Of a DNA stretch of 48,756 nt, positions 17,133 through 25,300 are shown piece by piece (positions within the stretch are counted from its first letter, which is position 1; the number at the start of each line of letters is the position of its first letter). The notes beneath the pieces are model-generated. The model saw nothing but the letters and a program-made list of their open reading frames with translations, was not told the DNA's origin and made no database searches. Source of the stretch: Pirellulaceae bacterium (GTDB taxonomy: Bacteria > Planctomycetota > Planctomycetia > Pirellulales > Pirellulaceae); NCBI GenBank assembly GCA_016784735.1, contig JADHUC010000038.1:1-48756 (forward strand), read 5' to 3'. The position numbers and the translations under genes are program-made.

Positions 17133-18911
17133 ATGAATGCCACTGACCTGAGTCGACACGCATCCCTGCTGCTGGCCATCTGCGTCGGTGCCTCCCATGG
17201 AGCACACGGCCTTGCCCAGAACCAGCCACCGCCGAAAGCTGGCGTGGAACTCTCCACACCGGAGTTGGAGGCCCAGCAGAGAAAGGACCAGCGACGGCAG
17301 TTTCAATCTCAGGAACTGATCACGGCCAAGCCCGCCACTTGGATCTTCAAGCCTGGTGATACGCCCCGGATCGTCTGGCGCGACGTGGAGGCAGTCGAAC
17401 GCCTGGGTTGCGACAGCCGGCTCCGCGTCCGCTGGTTCGATGCAAATCTCAACGAGTCCCCTGTGCCCAAAGAGCCCGGCCGCTGGCTCGCCTGGATCGA
17501 GGGAGCCGCACCCAACGGGACGCCATTGCGTCGCACGTTTACTTTCTACGCAATGCCCAAGGGACTTTCCAGCTCCTACGTCCCCGATCTGACCGTCACC
17601 TTTCCTCGCTTTCCCGGCCCGAACGCTCCAGTTGCCGTGCAAGAGCACCAGGCGGAGGTGTCTCGCCTGGCGAACGACCTGCTCCTCCGCACACTGATGG
17701 ACAACGAGAAAGCGGCCATCTTGATCGCCGGACTCGCGGAGTTCAAGCCGCTGGGGCACCCGGCGCGATTCGTTGAATCCGCTGCCGTGCTGAACGATGA
17801 TTATCACTTGGCGTTGAAGCTCAAACTCCAGGGACGGCAGCATCGCGCGCTCCAGCCACCGCGTCGCCGCGTTCCACCGGCCACGGTTCTCCACGAAGGA
17901 TCGCTCGCCGCGGCCGGCATGAATCCCGATGCCAAGACCAAGATCGACGAAGTCTGCCGGGCCTGGGCGGAGGATGCGGCCGAACCGTTCGTGACCCTGG
18001 TCGCGCGGCGTGGCGTCATTGTCACCCACGAAGCGTTCGGCCCCGCGCCGAGTGGGGAACCGATCTCTCGCGATTACCGCTGCTGGGTCGCCTCGATCAC
18101 GAAGACGGTCACAGCGTTGCTGTTCAGCCAGTTTTTGGATCAACACCTGATCGCATTGGACGATTCGCTGTCCGCCGTTTTCCCGGACTATCCGAAGAAT
18201 GATCGGCACGTGCCAACGTTTCGGCAGTGTTTCAACCACACGAGTGGCCTGTCGGGTCATGGCGACTTCGGCGGCATGCGCAACCCGCATCTGGAAAACG
18301 TCATCCTTAACGGTATCGACGTGAACGAACCAAACATCAAGTACGCCTACAGCGGCTTGGGCTTCGAACTTGCCGCCAAGGCGATGGAACTCGTCGCCGG
18401 CAAGAGCGCCGTCCGACTCTACCACGACCACCTCTTCCAGCCGCTCGGTTTCGGTGACGTACCGATCGGTAATGCCAGTTCCGACGGCGAGTTCACGGCG
18501 ATGGAGCTCGGCATTCTTGGCCAGTGGATCGCCAACCGCGGCAGCTACGGCCCGTGGGAGTTCATCGCTCCCCAAACATTCGACCAACTCCTACCCAAGC
18601 CCCTACGTGTGCCCGATCATGGATTCGTCGAGGACGAGGGAATCGGGCTGCACTGGATCCGTCACGTGAAGCCGGGCGCCCCTCGGAACTCGAAACGCGC
18701 CGAAGATCTTCTGTTCAGTCCACGCACCGTCGGACACGGCTCCTTCTCCGGCTGCATCTTTCTGGTCGATCCTGAGCAGGAACTCATCATTACGCAAGTT
18801 CGCAAACAGAGCGGCCCACGGAGCGCCGAGTGGTCGACTCGTTTCTATCAAACCATCGCCGCAACGGTGGAAGACGACAGAACGGAGGGCAAATGTTTCG
18901 TGGAACCATGA
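17133..18911 (+). CDS. Exported class C beta-lactamase-family serine hydrolase with an extra N-terminal domain
   Basis: The ATG at 17133 is chosen because the signal peptide (NATDLSRHASLLLAICVGASHGAHG) follows at once. The ribosome site is weak, and an earlier start at 17043 would add 30 featureless residues. The 592-residue protein has a ~245-residue N-terminal region of unknown fold. The penicillin-binding/beta-lactamase domain follows, with the SxxK motif VASITK (Ser321, Lys324), FNHTSGLSGH, the YxN-position motif YAYSG (Tyr406) and HGSFSG (~535-540) in place of KTG. These are the marks of the esterase/D-peptidase branch more than of true beta-lactamases. Substrate is unknown: peptidoglycan-like peptides, esters or amides are possible. 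Confidence 0.85.
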   Translation: MNATDLSRHASLLLAICVGASHGAHGLAQNQPPPKAGVELSTPELEAQQRKDQRRQFQSQELITAKPATWIFKPGDTPRIVWRDVEAVERLGCDSRLRVRWFDANLNESPVPKEPGRWLAWIEGAAPNGTPLRRTFTFYAMPKGLSSSYVPDLTVTFPRFPGPNAPVAVQEHQAEVSRLANDLLLRTLMDNEKAAILIAGLAEFKPLGHPARFVESAAVLNDDYHLALKLKLQGRQHRALQPPRRRVPPATVLHEGSLAAAGMNPDAKTKIDEVCRAWAEDAAEPFVTLVARRGVIVTHEAFGPAPSGEPISRDYRCWVASITKTVTALLFSQFLDQHLIALDDSLSAVFPDYPKNDRHVPTFRQCFNHTSGLSGHGDFGGMRNPHLENVILNGIDVNEPNIKYAYSGLGFELAAKAMELVAGKSAVRLYHDHLFQPLGFGDVPIGNASSDGEFTAMELGILGQWIANRGSYGPWEFIAPQTFDQLLPKPLRVPDHGFVEDEGIGLHWIRHVKPGAPRNSKRAEDLLFSPRTVGHGSFSGCIFLVDPEQELIITQVRKQSGPRSAEWSTRFYQTIAATVEDDRTEGKCFVEP

Positions 18912-18979
18912 TGACGGCACTGACGCTGGCGACTGTGACTACCCGTCCTTCGGCAGCACGGCCGCAGCGGATGGTGTGA
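18893..18979 (+). CDS. Tiny frame overlapping the serine hydrolase end, possibly a truncated signal peptide
   Basis: A well-placed GGAGG precedes an ATG at 18893, inside the last codons of the serine hydrolase but in another frame. The 28-residue product MFRGTMMTALTLATVTT...RPQRMV begins like an export signal and then stops. The arrangement looks like translational coupling to a second gene whose body has been deleted. There is no homology evidence, so it may be chance. Confidence 0.3.
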   Translation: MFRGTMMTALTLATVTTRPSAARPQRMV

Positions 18980-19037
18980 AGTGTCGGCGTGAAGTGGTGC
19001 TCGACACCTGGACTGATTCTCGGAAAGGACCACAACG

Positions 19038-19518
19038 ATGAAGGCATCAAATCGACGACGCACAATGCTGTTTCTCGTCTCTCTAACGCTTGGCTTATGT
19101 TTACCCGGCCTCGCCCTTGCGCAGGTCTGCAACGTCAGAGTCGTCACGGATGCCAATCCGGATTACTCCGATATGGAGAGCATGATCCATAGCATCACGT
19201 CGAAGTGGTCGACGCCGGCGGAAAAGTGCTGGGCCATGTTCTATTGGAACCACATCGCCCGACGGCCAGACGTACCAGAACCACGGCAAGTTCGACCTGA
19301 ATCTGTGGCGCAAAGACATCCCGATCAGTCATTTCATCACGGACGAAGAAACCGCCCGCGCATGGAACTATGAACAGATACTGGAAACGTCGGTAACTGC
19401 TCGTTACGTGAAATACAAGATCAAACCCCGACGGGCCGTGTGCGTGACCGAAGTACAGGCATTGAAGTTCATCAAATATGAACCATTTGACATCCGCATC
19501 GCCCTGCCGGACAACTAG
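19038..19518 (+). pseudogene. Broken transglutaminase-like gene fused out of frame to a discoidin-type tail
   Basis: The gene starts with a good signal peptide (RRTMLFLVSLTLGLCLPGLALA). The beginning of a transglutaminase-like domain follows (NPDYSDMESMIHSITSKW, EKCWAMFYWNHIARR). At about 19260 the coding signal jumps frame and content: DGQTYQNHGKFDLNLWRKD to TARYVKYKIKPRRAVCVTE then VQALKFIKYEP, ending at 19518. This looks like the last ~85 residues of a different, F5/8C-like module. The catalytic Cys-His-Asp part is missing, so an internal deletion plus frameshift is the simplest reading. The intact gene at 40858 shows the same general class. Confidence 0.7.
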
Positions 19519-19689
19519 CGCCTCTGTGTTCTCTGTTTCTCCGTGTTGTCATGAGGCTCAATAGGAGTCACCTCTCATGTATCGACTATGGACTCATGTC
19601 GCAGTGGCGCGAAAAAGCAGGTGCCCATGATGATTCGTTTGCGTTGTCTGATTACGATACTCTGGGTGCGAGTTAACGGGAGATTAGAC

Positions 19690-21009
19690 ATGTTGCGTCG
19701 TCAATTCCTCACCGTGCCTAGTGCCGCAGTGGCGGTCGTCTTGGCCGGAAGTCCGGCCATGGGACAAGTGCACGATCACACGAGAGCCACCGTGGCGGCC
19801 TCGCGGTGGAGCCGACCGGTGCAGCTCAGCGGGCATGGCGCGATTGGTTCGCCGGGCGGCACACACCCGCTGGCATTCGACAAGACCGCCTACGCCACGT
19901 GGGTTCAGAACGGCGTCATCCACTTGAGTACATCAGACGATGGTGGCGTCGCCTGGGACCACGCCACTCGCGTCACGGCACACAACACGGCCCTTTATCC
20001 CTGCTCGCTGGAACTGTCCGGCCACGTGCTCCACTTGGTCTGGCCCGACACCCGCAATCACGGCTTGGCCGAACCGTACTACAAACGCTCTTCCGACGGT
20101 GGAAAGACCTGGACCAAAGAGGTCCGGCTTAGTCCTGGCACAGACCTATTCCGTATCGGTACGGCCGTCTCCGGCCCGGCCATCCACGTGGTGTGGTTCA
20201 ATCGCCATTTTCTGGAGAAAGTCCCGGCTGGGGACCAGACCTGGACTTGGACTTGGGGCGAGGTCTACTACTGCCGCTCGATGGATGGAGGGACAACATG
20301 GGAAAGGGCGATTCGGCTAACCCAGCCGGACTCGACAGCCTGCCGTCCGGTGGTGGCGGCCTCCGGCAAGTTCGTGCATGTAGCGTGGTTGGACAACCGT
20401 GACGCCAAGCAGAAACCCGGTTGGGATTGGGAGATCTACTACAAGCGTTCAACCGACGGTGGCGCGACCTGGGGGCCGGACGTGCGCATGAGCCATAACG
20501 AGTGGCACTCCCGGCACCCGCAGATCATGACCGGCGGCGACCGCGTGTGCTGCGTGTGGGAGGACGGCGCGATCTGGAACGGCAAGACCAGCAGCGGTTG
20601 GTCCGGCGACGGGGCGCTGTATGCCGCGGTGTCGAACGACAACGGCCAGACCTGGAATCCGACGCAACGGATTACGACGGTAAACACTCCCAACGGCCGA
20701 GCGACGCACGCCAAGAGCTTCGCGGCCGGATCACGACTCTTCGTGGGCTGGACAGATGCCGTGGAAGGTGGCCTGCACAAGCCGATCCGGGCGGAGGCGG
20801 CCTACTTCACCATGTCAACCGATGGCGGCCAGACTTGGTCACCCGCGGAGCGGCTGGCGGCCGGTCTGCTCGGCCACTGGGCAGTGAACGCGGTGGCGGG
20901 CGATGAATCAAGGGCGCTTGCCCTACTTAGCCGGGGAGACACAATTCACGTCTCGGTTCGGCAATCGTTAACGATCAATCCAACCCCAAAACCTCATTCG
21001 ACCGATTGA
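19690..21009 (+). CDS. Tat-exported sialidase-fold protein with six Asp-boxes
   Basis: The ATG at 19690 follows GGGAGA and opens a twin-arginine signal (MLRRQFLTVPSAAVAVVLAG), so I prefer it to earlier in-frame ATGs. The 439-residue protein contains six Asp-box (BNR) motifs: STSDDGGVAWD, RSSDGGKTW, RSMDGGTTW, RSTDGGATW, VSNDNGQTW and MSTDGGQTW. Each sits in a VHVxW-type blade, giving a six-bladed propeller. Sialidases share this fold, but the arginine triad and catalytic Tyr/Glu cannot be placed with confidence. It may be a sialidase-like glycosidase or a binding propeller. Tat export suggests folding before secretion. Confidence 0.82.
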   Translation: MLRRQFLTVPSAAVAVVLAGSPAMGQVHDHTRATVAASRWSRPVQLSGHGAIGSPGGTHPLAFDKTAYATWVQNGVIHLSTSDDGGVAWDHATRVTAHNTALYPCSLELSGHVLHLVWPDTRNHGLAEPYYKRSSDGGKTWTKEVRLSPGTDLFRIGTAVSGPAIHVVWFNRHFLEKVPAGDQTWTWTWGEVYYCRSMDGGTTWERAIRLTQPDSTACRPVVAASGKFVHVAWLDNRDAKQKPGWDWEIYYKRSTDGGATWGPDVRMSHNEWHSRHPQIMTGGDRVCCVWEDGAIWNGKTSSGWSGDGALYAAVSNDNGQTWNPTQRITTVNTPNGRATHAKSFAAGSRLFVGWTDAVEGGLHKPIRAEAAYFTMSTDGGQTWSPAERLAAGLLGHWAVNAVAGDESRALALLSRGDTIHVSVRQSLTINPTPKPHSTD

Positions 21010-21060
21010 AGGCAGTGCCTCACGACACGCAACGGATCAGGAAATGACCCCAAGGAGTGG

Positions 21061-21159
21061 TGTCGCGGTCTCCCGACCGCGACACCCGCACGACCGTATA
21101 CGACAGATCAAGGGAGACCTACCGTCCGCCACTGGGCCGGTCAGGAGACCGGCCCACAA
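21061..21159. repeat. Paired-hairpin repeat, family 2 (GGTCTCC type), copy 1
   Basis: Two perfect hairpins flank a ~50-nt centre: TGTCGCGGTCTC / CCGACCGCGACA at 21061-21084 and GGGCCGGTC / GACCGGCCC at 21134-21155. The centre carries AGGGAGACCTACCGTC. In reverse complement it aligns with 27200-27310 and 32031-32130, with the centre read as GACGGTAGGTCTCCCT. It lies 50 bp past the stop of the Asp-box gene. Confidence 0.8.
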
Positions 21160-21271
21160 CTATTGACCGTTGCACCTCGAAGCTTACGTTCGCAGTGACC
21201 TGCTGCTGCCTTACATAACGCCAGGCATCCGACTGGAGCCTGGCGTTTGCCTTCGAGGCCGCCTCGGCGGG

Positions 21272-21450
21272 TCATTTCAGGACGAGCACGCTGACCGACC
21301 CGTCGGGACCGACGACGTAGACGCGGTCCTTGTCCTTGCCGCCCGGGCCGGCGAAAGCGGCCGCCTGCGCCGGCAGCGAAACGCCGCCGATCTTTTTGAG
21401 GTCCGTGCCGAACACCTGCACGCCGAACCTGGTGCCCACGACGATGCGAG
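21272..21450 (-). pseudogene. Duplicated 3' end of the 1529-residue propeller protein gene
   Basis: The minus strand encodes PRIVVGTRFGVQVFGTDLKK then IGGVSLPAQAAAFAGPGG to SVSVLVLK and a stop. Apart from one Gly/Ala difference this equals the C-terminal ~57 residues of the gene ending at 22390. Nucleotide identity is very high. Similarity ends within a few bases of the REP hairpin that starts at 21455. No start codon or ribosome site belongs to it, so it is a gene-end copy, not a gene. Confidence 0.9.
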
Positions 21451-21454
21451 GGGT

Positions 21455-21561
21455 GGGTGGCACGCCCTGAGTCTTCGAAGGGCGTGACGGAAGGGTCAGG
21501 GTACTCCGACGCTCGCAGCCCCCACGCGACACGTTTTTCGAAGACTCAGGGCGTGCCACCC
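21455..21561. repeat. REP pair of the RAYT locus, left side (family 3)
   Basis: Inverted arms lie at 21455-21486 (GGGTGGCACGCCCTGAGTCT...) and 21530-21561 (...AGACTCAGGGCGTGCCACCC). The same arms occur at 22218-22320. The two pairs bracket the transposase coding region, which is the usual arrangement of REP or BIME sequences around their RAYT. The right arm overlaps the end of the transposase frame, so the hairpin also encodes its last residues (LGGTP). Confidence 0.9.
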
Positions 21562-22152
21562 AATTCATGCAGCATCGGGATCGTGGCGTCCATCTCAATC
21601 CGCACAGGGCGAAAGCCCGCGTACCAACGGGCGCTCGACCACTCCCAATCTTCCGGCCGTAATACCAAGCCACGGCGCACGGGGTTTGCATGAATGTAGG
21701 CAATCATGTCGTGAACGGTGGCCAATTCCACCACGTTGCGATCATAGCCGCCACCGGGCTGCCAAAACCGCCGTCGAGTGCGTTTGCCTTCGCGGACCGT
21801 AATGCGAGGCAGCCATTCGGGCGCATGGATTTCCAGGTACTTGATCGCCTTGCGAGCCACCTGTTCCTTGATTTGTCCCTGGGACCGGCCCCAGCTTCAA
21901 ACCCGGCTCGCGCGGGTAGACGAGCAGATGGACGTGCTCCGGCATGATCACGTAGGCCCAGTAGTCGATTGGCCATTCCTGGCGGGCGTTTTCCATTGCC
22001 TCGATAAACCACTCGCGCGTGCGATCCCGGCTGAGAAACTGAAAACGACGATAACAGGAAAACGTCAACTCCCGAGCCTGGCCGGGGATGTCGAAGCGGC
22101 GGCGCAATTTTCGGACGTATGTCTTGCCGGTCTTGGGATTGAAGAAACGCAT
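21546..22152 (-). pseudogene. REP-associated tyrosine transposase (RAYT, IS200/Y1 family), frameshifted
   Basis: The start at 22152 gives MRFFNPKTGKTYVRKLRRRF followed by the family opening (LTFSCYRRFQFL), WAYVIMPEHVHLLVYP with the HUH metal site (HVH), then a break. From about 21890 the coding signal continues one frame over as IKEQVARKAIKYLEIHAPEW, RRFWQPGGGYDRN and YIHANPVRRGLV, the helix that carries the catalytic Tyr. The family is ~150-200 residues long, and joining the two frames gives about that. The shift near LGPVPG/SQGQ inactivates the gene unless frameshifting occurs. RAYTs are thought to act in trans on REP hairpins, which flank it here on both sides. Confidence 0.9.
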
Positions 22153-22217
22153 GGTCGTTCTCACAGCAGAAAAAGGGAAAGTCACGACGCGGTCAACAAG
22201 GTACCACGTGCGGATGT

Positions 22218-22320
22218 GGGTGGCACGCCCTGAGTCTTCGAAGGGCGTGTTGGGTGGGTTCCGTAACGGTCTGCGTTTGCCTTTCCGTCACGCCCTTCGC
22301 AGACTCAGGGCGTGCCACCC
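22218..22320. repeat. REP pair of the RAYT locus, right side (family 3)
   Basis: Arms at 22218-22249 and 22289-22320 repeat the family-3 sequence, with GCAGACTCAGGGCGTG in the second arm. Together with 21455-21561 they enclose the transposase. The element lies 66 bp upstream of the RAYT start and 70 bp from the 3' end of the large propeller gene. Confidence 0.9.
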
Positions 22321-22346
22321 CGCCCCGCCACCCCGCCCGCATTTCA

Positions 22347-22370
22347 CAGCACACGGAGTGTGCCTACTAC
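22347..22370. repeat. REP-like palindrome, family 1, half copy
   Basis: Only the right arm type is present (CACACGGAGTGTGCCTACTAC). It sits between the family-3 hairpin and the stop of the 1529-residue gene. The missing partner arm suggests that the RAYT or REP insertion truncated an older element. Confidence 0.65.
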
Positions 22371-22389
22371 TTTGAAATTCGTCAACCTA

Positions 22390-25300
22390 TTATAACGCGC
22401 GGTCTTTCAGAACCAGCACGCTGACCGACCCGTCAGGGCCGACGACGTAGACGCGGTCCTTGTCCTTGCCGCCCGGGCCGGCGAAAGCGGCCGCTTGCGC
22501 CGGCAGCGAAACGGCGCCGATCTTTTTGAGGTCCGTGCCGAACACCTGCACGCCGAACCTGGTGCCCACGACGATGCGCGGCTTGCCGTCTCGGCCCGTC
22601 AGCACCGTCATCCCGATGATCGGCTCGCCCACGCTGATGCGGGCGAGGTTGAACCCGTCGCCCAGGCGGAAGACGTTGACGAATCCGTCCTGCCGGGCGA
22701 AGAGCACTTCCGGCACGTTGTCGCCGTCGATGTCCCGCGCGGCCACGGCGGAGGCGCAAGGCCCGCCGGTGTTGTACCGCCAGCCCTCTTCCTTTGCGTC
22801 CTTGGCGAACGTCCGCAGCGGGTAGACATTCAGGCCGCTCGCGACGCCGCCCACCAGCCACTTCTCGCCACGGGCGTCCACCACCAGAATTTTGCAGAAC
22901 TGCCTCAGCACGCCCGGCGGGCTGGCCTCGTTGCCAGAATTGCTGCCCGTGACCGGCCTGGAAGCCAGGCGGATGTAGTTCCCGCCGTCGTCCTTGCGGG
23001 CCGAGAGGATGGCGAACTCATACGAACTCAGCAGGGCCATCGCCTCGGGCTCGTCGGGGTACACGTTGGCCAACCGCAGCGACGCCTGCGGGGCGTAGGC
23101 TTTGATCGGCTTGACCGTGCCGTCAGGAAGCACCTTGAACGCCGAAGGCTCGCCCGACCAAAGCACGACTTCCTTTTTCCTGGGGTCATCCGGACCCCAG
23201 GCCCCGATGGAGAAGATGTTCACCCCGCGCGTGCAGACCGTGTTGACGTCCCCGACGGGCCGCTCCGACCCGTCGCCGTTGACGCGGTGGAGCTTCTCGG
23301 TGTCGAGGTAGCACAGCGTCTCGCTCTTTCCGTCTTCGTCCAGGTCGGCCACGGCAAGGTCGTGGATCTCGCCGTCATAGACGTGATGCCACAGCCGCTT
23401 GCCGTCGGAGTCGTAGGCGGCCAGTTCCTTCTGCGAGGTGGCCACAAGCAGCTCGTCGGCACCGTCGCCGTCGATGTCGGCGGTCGTCGCCTTGGCCGCG
23501 AGTTGGTCCACGCGATGGGAACCGTAGACTTCGATATCCGTCAGGACCAGCGCCGCGCGGTCCTGGGTGGTCGCGCGGGGCATGATCTTGATTTGCTTTG
23601 CCTTGGCGTTCAAGTCGATCCGCCAGGTCGGGTAGCGCGTCAGGATGAAGTGGCCGGCCACCATGCGCGGCGTTTCCTCGAAGGTCACGGAGGGTGCGTC
23701 GATCTTGCGGAGGTCCTTCTGGAAGTTGTCGTCGCTGAGCACGACGGTGAACTTGAGGTCGCCCGCGTCGCGCGCCCTGCCGCCGGCGCTGGCGGCCGAG
23801 CCCACGAAGCGGACGCAGCCGAGGTCGACGGGCTTGCCGAAGGTGAAGAGGAACTCCAGGCTATCCGTGCTGTTCCACGCCTGACCGTCGTGATTGATGC
23901 CGTTGGGCCCGGGCGTGGGCGTCACAGCGCATTCGGTCAGCCGCGCCAACGGTTTGATCAGTGCGAAGTCGCCGTGGCGTAAGCTTCCAGCTTGCGAATC
24001 TGCCGGGAGAGGCAAGCTGGAAGCTTGCCCCACTGTTAATGCCGGCGTAGCGGCCTGCGGCGGTTTGCCCGTGGGCGCCGGGCAGTTGCGCCACAGGAAA
24101 TCCACCATCTCTCCCAGCTTGGGCAGCGCCTCCGCCTCGGCCAGCGCCAAGGTTTGCGTGCCGACCGGGAGCGTCGTCCACGCCCGAGCAACCTTGGCAT
24201 GGACGGCCTGGTCACCCGGGACTTCAATCTGCGCCTTGCCCGTCTGGAAGTCGACGAGCGCGTTCACCGGGCGCTGGGTCCACAGGATCTCCTCGAGGGC
24301 CCCCTGGACCTTCGCCCGGAGTGTCCGCACTCCGGCCAGGTGCAGTCGGCTGCCCGTGATGTAATAGACCGCCGCGTCGGTTTCGATCTCGGTAAAGGGC
24401 GGGTTGCCGCGGATCCCCATCATGGCCAGGTGCGGGCCTTCCTGCGTCTTGCCCTTCACCAGCATCGCTCGTGAGCCCAGCTTCTTCGTCTCGAACTCAT
24501 CCGGCCTCTGCTGCCCCGAAACGTACAGCAAGTTGAGATAGACCATTTCCTGATACTTGGACAGGTGCGCGCTCTTGTACTGCTGGAGGATCGACGGGCT
24601 GGCCGACCCGTCGCACGGCCAGGCCTCGGAAGTCTGGACTAGGTCCTCGGCGCTCTGGATGCGCAAGACGTTTCCGCCGGGGGCGGTGGCGGCCCACACG
24701 CCATTTTCCAGGGCCGCCGATTGCAAGCTGCGCCAGCGGCAGGCGAAGGTGTAGTCGTCGTCTTGCCGGGCCTCCATGCGGTCCAGCACGGCGAAGTAAT
24801 GCCCCTTCCAGTGCACGATGGTGCGCGTCCAGTCGGCCCCGCCCGAGTCGATCTCGGTGGAGGCGACCATGCTCACCTCGCCCAGGTTGGCCAGCGCCTC
24901 AATCTGGCACGCGGCGCGCGGGACGAAGCTCCCGCCGGTCGAGCAGTTCACCACGCTCCGCGACCAGGTCGAACCGTCGTAGGTGTTGGTGTATAGCCAG
25001 ATGTCGCCCAGGTCCGTGTAGCGGGCAATAGAGTTGTTCTGCGTGGGGTACTCCAGGTACATGTCCTGGCTGGTGGCCAGATACAGGTAGGCGTCCTTCT
25101 GCTCGAACCCGTCCCGGATCGAAACGCGGTCGGCGGCCTTGTGCGGCAGGTCCGGTGGGAGACGCAGCCTCTGCTCGTTGCGGCCGGGCGTGTGCGGGTT
25201 GCTCAGGACGCCGTAGATCCGCTCGTCGATGGGCAACGCGCGGGCGCCCAGGTACCGCGTGGGCGGCTCGACCTTGCCGACCGTGTCCCAGGCCGCGTGC

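Noticed and set aside
17001..18587. Open frame of 528 codons on the minus strand opposite the serine hydrolase
   Set aside because: The opposite strand carries SxxK, YSG and HGS motifs in order, while this frame has no family features.
21061..22320. CRISPR-like array suggested by repeated palindromes
   Set aside because: Spacing is irregular, repeats are inverted pairs around a transposase, and no unique spacers or cas genes are present.
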